The notes: a model not told the origin generated them from the letters alone. A DNA stretch of 64,000 nucleotides from Tropicimonas sp. IMCC34011 (GCF_003390865.1 NZ_QMEJ01000001.1:806001-870000); one strand, 5' to 3'; positions 1-9,159 are shown, counted from the stretch's first letter. Translations and numbers: made by a program.

Positions 1-390
1 GATCATCTCCTCGTCGCGGCCGACAGGCACGTCCACCACGGACAGGCGGCGCATGTGGCGCCAGACGGCGACCTCCGTCTCGCTCCCCTCGTCGGGCCAG
101 GCCCACCAGACCACCGTCGGCGTTCCGGCGGAGACGTCGCGAACCTGCTCCACGGCGAAGGCGCTCGGGCAGACGACGAGATGGGGGCCGTAGCGTATGT
201 CCGGCGCGTCGGTCTCCTCGCCGTAGAGGGCGAAATAGTCGAGGCCGACCTCGCGGAGGCGTCCGGGCAGATCGGGATAGTTCGCCCCGTCGAGCACCGC
301 GAAGAGGCGTCCCGGCAGTCGGCGGAGGGCCTCACCCAGGCGATCCTCCTCCCCCGGCAACTTCATGGCGTCGGCCTCGGCGATGGTCAT
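1..390 (-). CDS. DUF4123 domain protein (partial; T6SS effector adaptor-like)
   Basis: The reading frame is open from position 390 down to the left window edge, so only the first 130 residues are visible. They show the DUF4123 pattern: an early FAVLDGA strand, an L..VGLDYFALY segment, GPHLVV, a VVWWAW aromatic strand and a VGRDEEMI segment that in this family precedes the RFYDPRVL-like core, which lies outside the window. DUF4123 proteins (Tec/Tap type) are cytoplasmic adaptors that load effectors onto VgrG spikes of type VI secretion systems. I chose the ATG at 390 because a GAAGGA ribosome site lies about 9 bases upstream; an in-frame ATG at 366 is the alternative. The expected effector or VgrG genes would lie to the left. 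Family assignment is by pattern recognition only. Confidence 0.72.
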   Translation of the reverse strand, partial: MTIAEADAMKLPGEEDRLGEALRRLPGRLFAVLDGANYPDLPGRLREVGLDYFALYGEETDAPDIRYGPHLVVCPSAFAVEQVRDVSAGTPTVVWWAWPDEGSETEVAVWRHMRRLSVVDVPVGRDEEMI

Positions 391-482
391 GGCGTCGCGT
401 CCTTCGTCCCGGTCTGTCTCGAGCGGAAGCCTACCCATCCCGTCGCCGGTCGCACAGGGCTTTGTTGCCGGAGGGTCCCGCC

Positions 483-1847
483 TCAGCCCGGCTGCGGAGC
501 CGGGACCCGCCCGGCCCGCCAGAAGCGGAGCATCAGCAGGGTCGCCGCGACCGCGAGGCCGATCACCAGTCCGCCCCAGACCCCGGGCGCGCCGAGGCCG
601 AGCGGAAAGCCGAGGATGTAGCTCGCCGGCAGACCGACGAGCCAATAGGCGATGGTGGCGTAGATCATCGGCACCCGCGTGTCCTGCATCCCGCGCAGGA
701 ACCCCAGCGCCATGACCTGCGCCGCGTCCGCCATCTGAAAGAGGGCCGCGACGGCGATAAGAGACGTCCCGAGGGCGACGATGCGCGGCCGCTGCGGATC
801 CTCGGGGTCGAGAAAGGGCACCATCAGCGGCTCGGGCGCCAGGAGGAAGACGGCGACCGTCAGCAAAACCATCAGGCCCGACAGCCCGAGCGCGGCAAAT
901 GCGCCGCGCCTCAGATGGCGCATATCCCCGAGGCCGAAGGCCCGACCGGCCCGGATCGTGGCCGCGCTCGACAGGCCCAGGTGGACCACGAAGGTCGCGG
1001 TGGCGATCTGGAGCGCGATCCCGTGGGCGGCCAGCGGGACGGCGCCCAGCCAGCCGATCATGACGGCCGTCGCCGAGAACAGGCCGACCTCGGCGAGCTG
1101 GGTCAGACCGATCGGCCAGCCGAGCCGGAACACCTGCCAGAAGACCGCCCCGTCGGACACCCAGAGCCGCGCGAAGAGCGCCTGCACAGGAAAGACGTGC
1201 TGCGCATAGAGCGCAAGGCCGAGAAGAGAGACGAGATGCACCGAGACGGAGGCCAGCGCCGCCCCCTGGACGCCCAGCTCCGGCGCTCCGAGATTGCCGA
1301 AGATCAGCACCCAGTTGACGGCGATGTTCACGACCACCGCTCCGACTGTGACCCAGAGCGAGATCTGCGTGCGTTCAAGGGCGGACAGGTAGCTTTTCAG
1401 CACCATCACCGCGAGCGCCGGCACAAGGCCGGGCCCGACGATTCGCAGGTAGTCCGCCGTCAGCGCCGCGATGCGCGGCTCCTGCCCGAGCGCGAGAAGG
1501 AGCGAGCCGGAGAACCAGAAGAGCGGCAGAAGGATGAGCGAGAAGATGACGGAGAGCCAGAGCCCCATCCTCATCACCCGCCGCACCTGAAGCCGCCCTT
1601 CGTCAGTTTCGGGCTGCGCCGCGACCATCGGCAGGACCGCCTGCGCGAACCCCGCTCCGAAGAGAAAGAACAGGATGAAGAAGGACTGCCCGAGCACCCC
1701 GGCGGCAAGCGCCTCGACGCTGTAGCGACCGAGCATGGCCGTGTCGGTCATGCCGATCACGAACATGCCCAGATTGGCCCCGACAAGCGGCAGCCCAAGG
1801 CTCAAGAGAGCCCGCGCGTGTCCGGCTATGGAGAGGCGATCCGTCAT
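483..1847 (-). CDS. MATE family efflux transporter (NorM-like)
   Basis: A 454-residue polytopic membrane protein with about twelve hydrophobic segments arranged as two similar halves, the normal size and layout of MATE exporters. These use Na+ or H+ gradients to expel cationic drugs and metabolites through the inner membrane. The N-terminal half carries the PLVGANLGMFVIGMTDTAML type segment typical of the first helices, and the second half repeats it around GWPIGLTQLAEVG. The open frame extends 28 codons upstream, but that part is arginine and serine rich with no membrane character, so the ATG at 1847 (MTDRLSIAG) is the likely start. It is transcribed toward the DUF4123 gene with an intergenic gap of about 90 bases. 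Substrate cannot be read from sequence. Confidence 0.9.
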   Translation of the reverse strand: MTDRLSIAGHARALLSLGLPLVGANLGMFVIGMTDTAMLGRYSVEALAAGVLGQSFFILFFLFGAGFAQAVLPMVAAQPETDEGRLQVRRVMRMGLWLSVIFSLILLPLFWFSGSLLLALGQEPRIAALTADYLRIVGPGLVPALAVMVLKSYLSALERTQISLWVTVGAVVVNIAVNWVLIFGNLGAPELGVQGAALASVSVHLVSLLGLALYAQHVFPVQALFARLWVSDGAVFWQVFRLGWPIGLTQLAEVGLFSATAVMIGWLGAVPLAAHGIALQIATATFVVHLGLSSAATIRAGRAFGLGDMRHLRRGAFAALGLSGLMVLLTVAVFLLAPEPLMVPFLDPEDPQRPRIVALGTSLIAVAALFQMADAAQVMALGFLRGMQDTRVPMIYATIAYWLVGLPASYILGFPLGLGAPGVWGGLVIGLAVAATLLMLRFWRAGRVPAPQPG

Positions 1848-1974
1848 GGCGCCGGCCCTAATCCCGCGCGGAGCGGCCGGCAAGGACCGTTCGCGAGAGC
1901 AGCTGCGCCGCGAGCTCTCCTCGAGGTTCAATCCTCCCCGCGCCGCGCTCCCGTGACGAACGCCGGCCCGGCCT

Positions 1975-2865
1975 CTACGTGCGCCCCAGTTCCTCTCGCC
2001 AGCTGTATTTCGGCTCGAAGCCCAGCTCCTCGCGCGCGCGGGTGATGTCGTAGAACGTCTCCCGCTCGCCCATCTCGCGGCGCATCGGGACGCCGCCGTA
2101 CCAGCGCTCCGCGATCTCGGCCGAGGTCAGATCGACGGAGGGGTCTGCGTTGGCGATGTTGAAGACCCGGTAGCCCAGCCCGTCCGTCCGCAGGCATCGC
2201 TCCACCGCATGGCCGAGGTCCCGCGCGTCGATATAGGCGAAGATGTTGCGCCGCCGCAGGTCCGGGTTCTCGACGTAAGCGGGAAAATCCCGTTTGTACT
2301 CATGAGGTTCTATGACGTTGTTGATCCTCAGACCGTAGATATCCGTCCCGCTTCTGGCCTGGAAGGAGCGCCCGATGACCTCCCCTGTCACCTTGGACAT
2401 CCCGTAGCTGTCATGGGGCACAGTGGGGTGATCCTCGTCCACCGGGACGTAGTCCGGCTTCAACTCGCCGCGGGCGAAGCAGATGCCGTAGGTCGTTTCG
2501 GAAGACGCGAAGATCACCTTCGGGATCCCGAGCTTCACCGCCGCCTCGATGACGTTGTAGGTGGACAGCACGTTGTTGCGATAGGTTGCGTCGTCCGGCT
2601 CGATCAGGATGCGCGGGGTCGCGGCGAAATGCACCACGGCGTCGAAGCGCGGCGGCGCCTCGCCATCGAGCTCGCCGAGGTTGCCGATCATCGTCAGCGC
2701 ATTCCACACCTGCCCGCCATCGGTCAGATCGACGTTCAGATCGTCCACTCCGTCCAGCCCCAGCGGGGCGCGGTCCGCGTTGACGATGGTATGGCCGGCG
2801 GCCTTCAGCACCGGGATCGCATGACGCCCCGCCTTGCCGCTGCCGCCCGTGAAGAAAATGCGCAT
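1975..2865 (-). CDS. NAD-dependent epimerase/dehydratase (extended SDR)
   Basis: A 296-residue extended short-chain dehydrogenase/reductase. The start MRIFFTGGSGKAGRHA contains the nucleotide-binding GxxGxxG loop; residues FASSETTYG supply the catalytic serine region and YGMSK is the YxxxK catalytic pair. RINNVIEPHEYKRDF and the RNIFAYIDARDLGHAV stretch resemble the substrate-binding part of UDP-glucose 4-epimerase-like enzymes. Such proteins act in the cytoplasm on nucleotide sugars or sugar lactones; the exact substrate is unknown. The ATG at 2865 is preferred over an upstream start because GGGGAG lies 7-12 bases before it and the Rossmann loop then begins at the N-terminus as usual. It is divergent from parE, with about 155 bases between the two starts. 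Confidence 0.85.
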   Translation of the reverse strand: MRIFFTGGSGKAGRHAIPVLKAAGHTIVNADRAPLGLDGVDDLNVDLTDGGQVWNALTMIGNLGELDGEAPPRFDAVVHFAATPRILIEPDDATYRNNVLSTYNVIEAAVKLGIPKVIFASSETTYGICFARGELKPDYVPVDEDHPTVPHDSYGMSKVTGEVIGRSFQARSGTDIYGLRINNVIEPHEYKRDFPAYVENPDLRRRNIFAYIDARDLGHAVERCLRTDGLGYRVFNIANADPSVDLTSAEIAERWYGGVPMRREMGERETFYDITRAREELGFEPKYSWREELGRT

Positions 2866-2944
2866 CGCTCGCTCCCCGATGGTTCGCCCCAAGGATAGGC
2901 GCGGAGCGGCGGACGTCACCCCCCTGGCGTCATCTTGACCGCGC

Positions 2945-2972
2945 GCCCCGCCGGAAGCCTTTGCGGCGGGGC
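2945..2972. repeat. Strong hairpin between epimerase and parE
   Basis: A perfect 9-bp inverted repeat (GCCCCGCCG at 2945-2953, CGGCGGGGC at 2964-2972) separated by 10 bases. It lies in the divergent intergenic space, so it is more likely a control element or leader structure than a terminator; no T-run follows it. Confidence 0.5.
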
Positions 2973-2989
2973 ACGCGTCAGGATACCAT
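2961..2989 (+). promoter_or_regulatory. Possible parE promoter
   Basis: TTGCGG at 2961-2966 and TACCAT at 2984-2989 are 17 bases apart, a sigma-70-like layout, with the predicted start about 27 bases ahead of the parE ATG. The -35 box overlaps the right arm of the neighbouring hairpin. Match quality is modest. Confidence 0.3.
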
Positions 2990-3022
2990 TGGGGCAAATC
3001 CAGAACGAAATGAGCAGCACCA

Positions 3023-4981
3023 ATGGCCGACGATCTTCTTTCCGCGCAGGATGCGCCCGCCTACGACGCCTCCTCGATCGAGGTGCTCGAAGGGCTGGAG
3101 CCGGTGCGCAAGCGGCCCGGCATGTACATCGGCGGCACGGACGAGCGTGCGCTGCATCATCTCGTCGCGGAGGTGCTCGACAACTCGATGGACGAGGCCG
3201 TGGCCGGCCACGCGACGCGCATCGAGGTCGAAGTGAACGCCGACCACTCCATCACCGTGCGGGACAATGGCCGCGGCATCCCTGTGGATCCGCACCCGAA
3301 GTTCCCGGACAAGTCCGCCCTCGAGGTGATCCTCTGCACGCTCCATGCCGGCGGCAAGTTCGACGGCAAGGCCTATCAGACGTCGGGCGGCCTCCACGGC
3401 GTCGGCATCTCGGTGGTGAACGCGCTGTCAGACCATGTCCGCATCGAGGTTGCGCGGAACCGCGAGCTCTACGTGCAGGAGTTTTCCCGCGGCAAGCCGC
3501 TCGGACCGGTGGCGCATGTCGGGGCCGCCCCCAACCGGCGCGGCACCACCGTGACCTTCCACGCTGACGAGGAGATCTTCGGCGCTCACCGCTTCCGCCC
3601 CTCGCGGCTGATGAAGATGGTGAAGTCCAAGGCCTACCTCTTCTCGGGCGTGGAGATTCGCTGGAAATCCGCGATCCCCGACGGTGACACGCCGCAGGAG
3701 GCCACGTTCCACTTCCCCGGCGGTTTGTCCGACTACCTCGGCGAGCAGCTCGAAGGCTCGACGACCTATGCCGACGCGCCCTTCGCCGGGAAGGTCTCGT
3801 TCCAGGAAAAGTACGGCCAGCCCGGCTCCGTCGAATGGGCGGTGAACTGGACGCCGGCGAAAGACGGGTTCATCCAGTCCTACTGCAACACGGTCCCGAC
3901 CCCCGAGGGCGGCACCCACGAGGCGGGTTTCTGGGCCGCGCTCCTCAAGGGGCTGAAGGCCTACGGCGAGCTGGCCGGGAATCGCAAGGCGGCTCAGATC
4001 ACGCGGGACGACCTGACCACCGGCGGCTGCGCCCTCGTCTCCTGCTTCATCCGCGAGCCCGAATTCGTCGGCCAGACCAAGGATCGGCTCGCCACCACCG
4101 AGGCGCAGCGCATGGTCGAAGGCGCCGTGCGGGACCATTTCGACCACTGGCTCGCGACGGATACCAAGAGTGCCGGGGCGATTCTCGACTTCCTCGTCCT
4201 GCGCGCCGAGGAGCGGATCCGCCGCCGTCAGGAAAAGGAAACCGCGCGCAAGACCGCGACGAAGAAGCTTCGCCTGCCGGGCAAGCTCGTGGATTGCTCC
4301 GCCACGAACCGCGCCGGCACCGAGCTCTTCATCGTCGAGGGCGACAGCGCCGGCGGATCCGCCAAGATGGCGCGGGACCGCAAGACGCAGGCGCTTCTGC
4401 CGCTCCGGGGCAAGATCCTGAACGTTCTCGGCGCCGCCTCCTCGAAGATGGGCGCGAACCAGGAAATCTCGGACCTCTGCCAGGCGATGGGCGTCGGCCT
4501 CGGGTCCCGCTTCCGGCTGGACGACCTTCGCTACGACAAGATCATCATCATGACCGATGCGGACGTGGACGGCGCGCATATCGCGTCCCTGCTGATGACC
4601 TTCTTCTTCTCGCAGATGCGCCCGATGATCGATGCCGGGCACCTCTACCTTGCCTGCCCGCCGCTCTTCCGCCTCACGCAAGGGGCGAAGCGCGTCTATT
4701 GCCTCGACCAGGCAGAGCGCGACGCGGCGATGGAAAAGGGGCTCGGCGGGCGCGGCAAGATCGACGTCTCCCGCTTCAAGGGGCTCGGCGAAATGGATGC
4801 CAAGGACCTCAAGGAAACCACGATGGACCCCGCGAGCCGCCGGCTCATCCGCATCTCCATCGACGAGGACGTGGCCGGAGAGACGGGGGATCTCGTCGAG
4901 CGCCTGATGGGCAAGAAGCCCGAGATGCGCTTCGACTACATCCAGCAGAACGCCAAGTTCGTGGAAGAGCTCGATGTTTGA
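3023..4981 (+). CDS. parE: DNA topoisomerase IV subunit B
   Basis: ParE, 652 residues, the ATPase subunit that with ParC decatenates daughter chromosomes. The N-terminal GHKL ATPase domain shows VRKRPGMYIGGTD, the EVLDNSMDEA Mg-ATP helix, DNGRGIPV and the GGLHGVG loop (roughly residues 25-125). The TOPRIM part shows EGDSAGGSAKMARDR and the acidic TDADVDGAHI metal site (about 430-520), followed by the conserved SRFKGLGEM toward the C-terminus. Length is nearer to ParE than to GyrB of this group, which usually exceeds 780 residues, so ParE is preferred. The ATG at 3023 gives the usual short N-terminal arm. Two further plus-strand genes follow within 40 bases each and may be co-transcribed. Confidence 0.95.
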   Translation: MADDLLSAQDAPAYDASSIEVLEGLEPVRKRPGMYIGGTDERALHHLVAEVLDNSMDEAVAGHATRIEVEVNADHSITVRDNGRGIPVDPHPKFPDKSALEVILCTLHAGGKFDGKAYQTSGGLHGVGISVVNALSDHVRIEVARNRELYVQEFSRGKPLGPVAHVGAAPNRRGTTVTFHADEEIFGAHRFRPSRLMKMVKSKAYLFSGVEIRWKSAIPDGDTPQEATFHFPGGLSDYLGEQLEGSTTYADAPFAGKVSFQEKYGQPGSVEWAVNWTPAKDGFIQSYCNTVPTPEGGTHEAGFWAALLKGLKAYGELAGNRKAAQITRDDLTTGGCALVSCFIREPEFVGQTKDRLATTEAQRMVEGAVRDHFDHWLATDTKSAGAILDFLVLRAEERIRRRQEKETARKTATKKLRLPGKLVDCSATNRAGTELFIVEGDSAGGSAKMARDRKTQALLPLRGKILNVLGAASSKMGANQEISDLCQAMGVGLGSRFRLDDLRYDKIIIMTDADVDGAHIASLLMTFFFSQMRPMIDAGHLYLACPPLFRLTQGAKRVYCLDQAERDAAMEKGLGGRGKIDVSRFKGLGEMDAKDLKETTMDPASRRLIRISIDEDVAGETGDLVERLMGKKPEMRFDYIQQNAKFVEELDV

Positions 4982-5017
4982 GGGCATCTCCGTCCCGATC
5001 CAGCGCACCCCGACTCC

Positions 5018-5689
5018 ATGCGCGCGCTCCTTCTTCTGATCCTGCTGGCCGCCTGCGCGCGGCCGATGACGCAGAACGAGCGGGCCTTCATCGACAGTGT
5101 GCACGGAGCGGAGGTGGATACATCCCGCGTCCGCTTCCATGACGGCGCCCTGATTGGCGGGATCGTGTTCGAGCGCCCGCCCAGACCGCAGCTTGCCTGC
5201 CGGGAGCGGATCTGGCCGCCGGAGGAAGGCCCTTCGGTGGAGGTCTCCACCGCCGCCTTCGTTCTCGGGAGCCGAATGTTCGTGGCGAAGAACTACCAGC
5301 GGGACGACTGGCTCGCGAGCTATCCCGAGACGCTCCCCCTGCCCCAGGCCATGCTTCTTGCCCATGAGCTGACCCATGTCTGGCAATGGCAGGCCCGCGA
5401 CGTGACGGGATACAACCCGCTCCGCGCCGTGGGGGAGCAGATCGAGGCCGAAGATCCCTACCTATTCGACGTGGCCGCCGATCGGCCCTTTCTCGATTAT
5501 CCCTACGAGCAGCAGGCCAGCATCGTCGAGGAATACGTCTGCTGCCGCGCGCTCGATCCCGAAGGCGCCCGCACGGCCCGCCTGAGCGCGCTTCTGACCC
5601 CGCAGTTCCCCGGCATCGCAGACCGCGAGCGGGCCGGCCGGATCATGATTCCCTATGCGGACGCCGAGATCCGCGGTATCTGCTCCTGA
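5018..5689 (+). CDS. Putative lipoprotein with HExxH metallopeptidase-like motif
   Basis: A 223-residue protein whose first residues, MRALLLLILLAACARP, form a signal peptide with a lipobox (LAAC, lipidated Cys13), so it should be anchored to a membrane on the periplasmic side. The middle contains AHELTHVWQWQ, an HExxH zinc-binding motif, and about 65 residues later QQASIVEEYVCC could supply a third acidic ligand, as in gluzincin-like peptidases. I do not recognise a named family. The gene starts 36 bases after parE and is followed 17 bases later by a phosphotransferase gene, suggesting one transcript. No clear ribosome site precedes the ATG, but a later start would lose the lipobox. Peptidase activity is inferred from the motif only. 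Confidence 0.65.
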   Translation: MRALLLLILLAACARPMTQNERAFIDSVHGAEVDTSRVRFHDGALIGGIVFERPPRPQLACRERIWPPEEGPSVEVSTAAFVLGSRMFVAKNYQRDDWLASYPETLPLPQAMLLAHELTHVWQWQARDVTGYNPLRAVGEQIEAEDPYLFDVAADRPFLDYPYEQQASIVEEYVCCRALDPEGARTARLSALLTPQFPGIADRERAGRIMIPYADAEIRGICS

Positions 5690-5706
5690 CCCTGGGAGGC
5701 CCGCGC

Positions 5707-6663
5707 TTGGCGAAGTTGTCCTTTCTCGACAAGCTGGAGATGATGGCCAAAGGGCAGGCACGCCTCGCCGCCCTCTCCCGAACGCTCCCGGAGCTGTCCG
5801 GCCTCGAGATCGGCGACAGCATCCAGGCCAAGCCCGGCCGCGTGGTGATTGCAGCCGAGCTGAACGGCGCCCCCGTGATCGCCAAGCTCGTGGATGGCCC
5901 CGGCGGCATGGCCGAGGTGGAGCGGATGGAGGCTGCCCTCGCGCGACGGCTGCCACGGATGGGGAGCGGTCCCTTCCGTGTTCCCCGCCCCGTCCACTTC
6001 GCCCCGGAAGAGGGGCTGGCGGTGATCGAGCGGGTGCCGGGGCGCCGTCTTCAGGATCTGCTGGCCGAGGCGGATGAAAGCGCGCGGCGCGTGCTCCTGT
6101 CTCGCACCGCCGGCTGGCTCGGCGCCTATGCCGAGGGCAGCGAGAAGGAGGTGACGTTCGGCGTGCGCTTCTGGGCGAAGAACCGCGCCGAGGCCGCAGC
6201 CACCGGGCGCGATGCTGCGACGCGCGCCGTCACGGACGCCATTGCGGATCGCCTCGCCGAACAGGTTCCCGTCCTCAGCGACCGGATCATCCGGCAGGCG
6301 CTGATCCACGGCGACTTCACACCCCTGAACATGCTGATGGACGAGACTGCGGTCTGGGGCGTCGACCTCTCCCTTGTCACGCACTGGCCGGTCGTGCGGG
6401 ACGTCGCCACCATGCTCGTCTTCACCTCGACCGCCCATCCCGTGCCGCGGCCGCTCTGGGGCGTGGATCCGGCGGCGCTGGACGCGCTTCTCTCAACGGG
6501 ACTTCTGGAGGGGCACCCGCCCGGTCTTCTGCGCTTCTGGGCCGGCGTGAAGCTCTCGATGGATCTTCTCTCCCTCTCCAACAGCGCCCGCCGCAGGGGC
6601 GCCGCGCTGGACATGGCGGAGCACTGGCTGGCCGATCGGAGCGATTTCAGGGACGGACCCTAG
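5707..6663 (+). CDS. Aminoglycoside phosphotransferase (APH)-like kinase
   Basis: A 318-residue protein with a protein-kinase-like fold. The catalytic loop is visible as LIHGDFTPLNMLM (HxDxxxxN) followed by WGVDLS in the position of the metal-binding aspartate. The N-terminal lobe (residues 1-110) has a weak nucleotide-binding region with VIAKLVDGPGG as the likely lysine strand. The start is TTG at 5707, chosen because GGGAGG (5694-5699) sits 7 bases upstream; no better ATG precedes the conserved domain. It follows the lipoprotein gene by 17 bases and converges on lolD, with the two stops 26 bases apart. The acceptor could be a small molecule or a lipid; true antibiotic resistance should not be assumed. 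Confidence 0.7.
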   Translation: MAKLSFLDKLEMMAKGQARLAALSRTLPELSGLEIGDSIQAKPGRVVIAAELNGAPVIAKLVDGPGGMAEVERMEAALARRLPRMGSGPFRVPRPVHFAPEEGLAVIERVPGRRLQDLLAEADESARRVLLSRTAGWLGAYAEGSEKEVTFGVRFWAKNRAEAAATGRDAATRAVTDAIADRLAEQVPVLSDRIIRQALIHGDFTPLNMLMDETAVWGVDLSLVTHWPVVRDVATMLVFTSTAHPVPRPLWGVDPAALDALLSTGLLEGHPPGLLRFWAGVKLSMDLLSLSNSARRRGAALDMAEHWLADRSDFRDGP

Positions 6664-6689
6664 GCCGGGACCCCGAGCCGGGCGCCGAA

Positions 6690-7391
6690 TCAGGACGCCT
6701 CTGACCGCTCCCGTTCCGTCAGACGTCCGCCGTCGAGGTGCAGAACGCGGTCCATGCGGCTCGCAAGCTCGAGGTTGTGGGTCGCGATCAGGGCGGCAAG
6801 GCCGGTCTCCCGAACGAGGCTCATCAGGGCGGCGAACACCGTGTCGGAGGTGGTCGGATCGAGGTTGCCGGTCGGCTCGTCGGCGAGGAGAAGTGCGGGC
6901 GCATTCGCGAGCGCGCGGCAGAAGGCGACGCGCTGCTGCTCGCCCCCCGACAGCGCCGAGGGCCGATGGTCGGCGCGGTGATCCATGCCGACAGTCCCCA
7001 GAAGCTCCAGCGCGCGGGCCTCGGCCTCCGCCCGGCCGGCACCGTTGGCGAGTTGCGGCAGCACGATATTCTCCGCCGCGGTGAACTCCGGAAGCAGATG
7101 GTGGAACTGGTAGACGAAGCCGATCTCGGCCCTTCGCGCCGCGGTCCGCCGCGCATCCCCCGTCCCGGTCAGCTCCTGCCCCGCCACGCTCACATGGCCT
7201 TCGTCCGGCGTGTCGAGAAGGCCGGCGATGTGCAGTAGCGTCGACTTGCCGGCCCCCGAGGGTGCGACGAGAGCGACGACCTCGCCCCGCTTCAGCGTGA
7301 GGTCCACCCCCGAGAGGACATGGACGGCGCCGGCCTTGCCGCGATTGTAGGTCTTCTCGATGCCGGAGAGGCTCAGCGCGGTCTCACTCAT
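6690..7391 (-). CDS. lolD: Lipoprotein-releasing ABC transporter ATPase
   Basis: A 233-residue ABC ATPase. Walker A is APSGAGKST (about residues 44-52), the signature is [10 protein letters not shown], and Walker B is [13 protein letters not shown] followed by the H-loop region ATHNLEL. The combination with an adjacent LolC/E-type permease identifies LolD, which powers extraction of outer-membrane lipoproteins from the inner membrane to LolA. It overlaps the permease gene by 8 bases (7384-7391), so the two are translationally coupled in the order permease then ATPase. Walker A carries APSGAG rather than the more usual GPSGSG, a minor variation that keeps the essential GKS/T. Confidence 0.92.
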   Translation of the reverse strand: MSETALSLSGIEKTYNRGKAGAVHVLSGVDLTLKRGEVVALVAPSGAGKSTLLHIAGLLDTPDEGHVSVAGQELTGTGDARRTAARRAEIGFVYQFHHLLPEFTAAENIVLPQLANGAGRAEAEARALELLGTVGMDHRADHRPSALSGGEQQRVAFCRALANAPALLLADEPTGNLDPTTSDTVFAALMSLVRETGLAALIATHNLELASRMDRVLHLDGGRLTERERSEAS

Positions 7392-8670
7392 AGCGCAGGG
7401 CCTCCACCGGGTTCATCCGCGCGGCGCGGCGGGCGGGAAAGATCGTGATGACGTAGGACAGCCCGAGCGACAGCGCGATCGCGGAGATCACGTCCCCGAG
7501 CTCCAGCTTGGCGGGCACGGCATAGATGCCGCGGATCGAGGCATCCCAGACGCCGCCGCCGGCGATGTAGTTCACCACGTTGAAGATCTGGTCGATGTAG
7601 ATCGCGAAGAGACAGCCGAGTATCACCCCCGCGAGCGTTCCGATCGTTCCGACCGACGCGCCGCAGATGAAGAACACCCTGAGCACGGAGCCTTCGGTCA
7701 GGCCCATTGTGCGCAGGATCCCGATGTCCCGCCCCTTGTTCTTGACCAGCATGATGAGGCCGGAGACGATGTTCATCGCCGCGATCAGCACGAGGATCGA
7801 CATGATGATGAACATCACGTTGTCCTCCATCTGGAGGGCCTGAAGGAAGGATCCGGAGGCGTCCCGCCACGTCCAGAGCAGCGTGCGCTCGCCGCCGGCC
7901 CTGAGCAGATCCGTCGTCAAATTGTCCACGCGGTCGGGATCCTCTACCATGACCTCAAGCTCGTCGGCGAAGCCCTCGCGGTTGAAGTAGGACTGCGCCT
8001 CGGCAAACGGCATGTAGAGGCGGGTCCGGTCGATATCGTAGCGGCCTGCGCGGAAGACGTAGACCACCTCGTAGGCGTTGACGCGGGGCGAAGTGCCGAA
8101 GGCCGTGCGCACGCCATCGGGGGAGATCAGGCGGATCATGTCCCCCGGTCCGACCCCGAGCGACGCGGCGACCTCCCAGCCGATGGCGATGCCCTCGTCG
8201 AAGCGGGAGAGATCGCCGAGCGAGTCCTCAGGGCTTTCGATCCGCGGCACGCCCCGGAGATCCTCCAGCGTGATCCCGTAGACCTCGACGCCCGCCGTCC
8301 GTCCGTTGGCGGAGGACATGACCTGCCCCTTGATCAGCGGCGCGGCGCGGGTGACCCCGGGAACCGCGGCGACCCGTTCAGCGAGGGCCGTATAATCTTC
8401 GATCTGGCGGGAACTCTGCCCCGCCTCGTCGACCGCCGAGGACTGGTAGAGCGTGACATGGGCATTGGCGCCGAGGATCGTGTCCACGAACTCCGCCCGG
8501 AACCCCGTGCGCACGGCAAGGACCGCGATCAGCGCGAAGACGGCGAGCGCGATGCCGATCAGGCTGATCCATGTCATGACGGAGACGCCCCCCTCGGCGC
8601 GCGTCGCCCGCAGGTAGCGCCACGCGATCATCCACTCGAACCGGGAAAAGGGGGGAGGGCTGGAAGCCAA
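7384..8670 (-). CDS. lolC: Lipoprotein-releasing ABC transporter permease (LolC/LolE)
   Basis: A 428-residue permease with one N-terminal membrane segment ([19 protein letters not shown], about residues 36-54), a long periplasmic MacB-like domain, and three C-terminal segments beginning near [18 protein letters not shown], the FtsX/LolC topology. [17 protein letters not shown] at the start is characteristic of LolC and LolE. The frame begins with TTG at 8670, preceded by AAGGA about 9-13 bases upstream; an ATG at 8631 would remove the conserved [13 protein letters not shown] head, so TTG is preferred. Only one permease gene is present, as in bacteria where a single LolF-type protein replaces the LolC/LolE pair; I cannot tell whether a second exists elsewhere. 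Confidence 0.9.
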   Translation of the reverse strand: MASSPPPFSRFEWMIAWRYLRATRAEGGVSVMTWISLIGIALAVFALIAVLAVRTGFRAEFVDTILGANAHVTLYQSSAVDEAGQSSRQIEDYTALAERVAAVPGVTRAAPLIKGQVMSSANGRTAGVEVYGITLEDLRGVPRIESPEDSLGDLSRFDEGIAIGWEVAASLGVGPGDMIRLISPDGVRTAFGTSPRVNAYEVVYVFRAGRYDIDRTRLYMPFAEAQSYFNREGFADELEVMVEDPDRVDNLTTDLLRAGGERTLLWTWRDASGSFLQALQMEDNVMFIIMSILVLIAAMNIVSGLIMLVKNKGRDIGILRTMGLTEGSVLRVFFICGASVGTIGTLAGVILGCLFAIYIDQIFNVVNYIAGGGVWDASIRGIYAVPAKLELGDVISAIALSLGLSYVITIFPARRAARMNPVEALRYE

Positions 8671-9159
8671 GGCTCAAATCCTTGCATCAAAGTCGCGCGG
8701 ACCATGGTGGGGGCAGCCTCAAGGGTCAAGCCGCGGGGCGTCCTGCAGAGCATGTCGGCGCAGGAAGTTGATGAGGGTGTGGAGGGGGCAAGGCCGAGAG
8801 GGCACCGGGGGCGACTCGCCCGGGGGCAGGACATGCGTGCGATCCGGGGTCAGCGGTTCCGGATCGGGGAAAGGTGCCGTTCCGTAGCCGATCCGTCGCT
8901 TCCGGGGATTCCATGCCTTCCGCAACGGCGCGCCGTCGGGATTACGGTTTCGGCCGGCATGTCCCCTGCGGGTCGGCTGCCCCCGGGCCCCCTCCGGAGC
9001 CCTGCCGCGCGGGGTCCGAGGCAGGGGGCGACGCCGGGACGCGGTCCCCTGCGGCATATTCGGACATTGCCTGCCACGGGTCATCGCCTTAGAAGCAGGC
9101 ATTGACGACGGGACGCGCCCTGCTCCCGCACCCAAGGCTGATCTCTCAGGGAGGCTTGC
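8671..9159. other. Non-coding divergent region between lolC and ctaD
   Basis: About 490 bases with no supportable gene. Several open frames exist on both strands but they overlap one another, lack ribosome sites and resemble no family I know. It must contain the lolC promoter (minus strand) and the ctaD promoter (plus strand, near 9067-9095). No tRNA or other RNA gene could be confirmed. Confidence 0.6.
9067..9101 (+). promoter_or_regulatory. ctaD promoter with overlapping inverted repeat
   Basis: TTGCCT (9067-9072) and TAGAAG (9090-9095) are 17 bases apart and resemble a sigma-70 promoter about 65 bases before the ctaD start. A perfect 7-bp inverted repeat, TGCCTGC at 9068-9074 and GCAGGCA at 9095-9101, overlaps the -35 box and touches the -10 box, so it may be a regulator binding site. 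The arms are centred 27 bases apart. Confidence 0.4.

Noticed and set aside
462..2045. Long plus-strand open frame over the MATE gene
   Set aside because: It is Arg, Asp and Glu rich with no hydrophobic core and lies antisense to a clearly coding MATE transporter; typical shadow in GC-rich DNA.
3428..5386. 652-codon minus-strand open frame opposite parE
   Set aside because: The composition (Arg/Glu/His/Gly) is that of an antisense shadow, and parE has intact family motifs.
8660..8690. Possible tRNA T-arm (CAAGG CTCAAAT CCTTG) upstream of lolC
   Set aside because: The 5-bp stem and 7-base loop resemble a tRNA T-arm, but no acceptor, D or anticodon stems fit and there is no CCA end; the stretch includes the lolC start and ribosome site.
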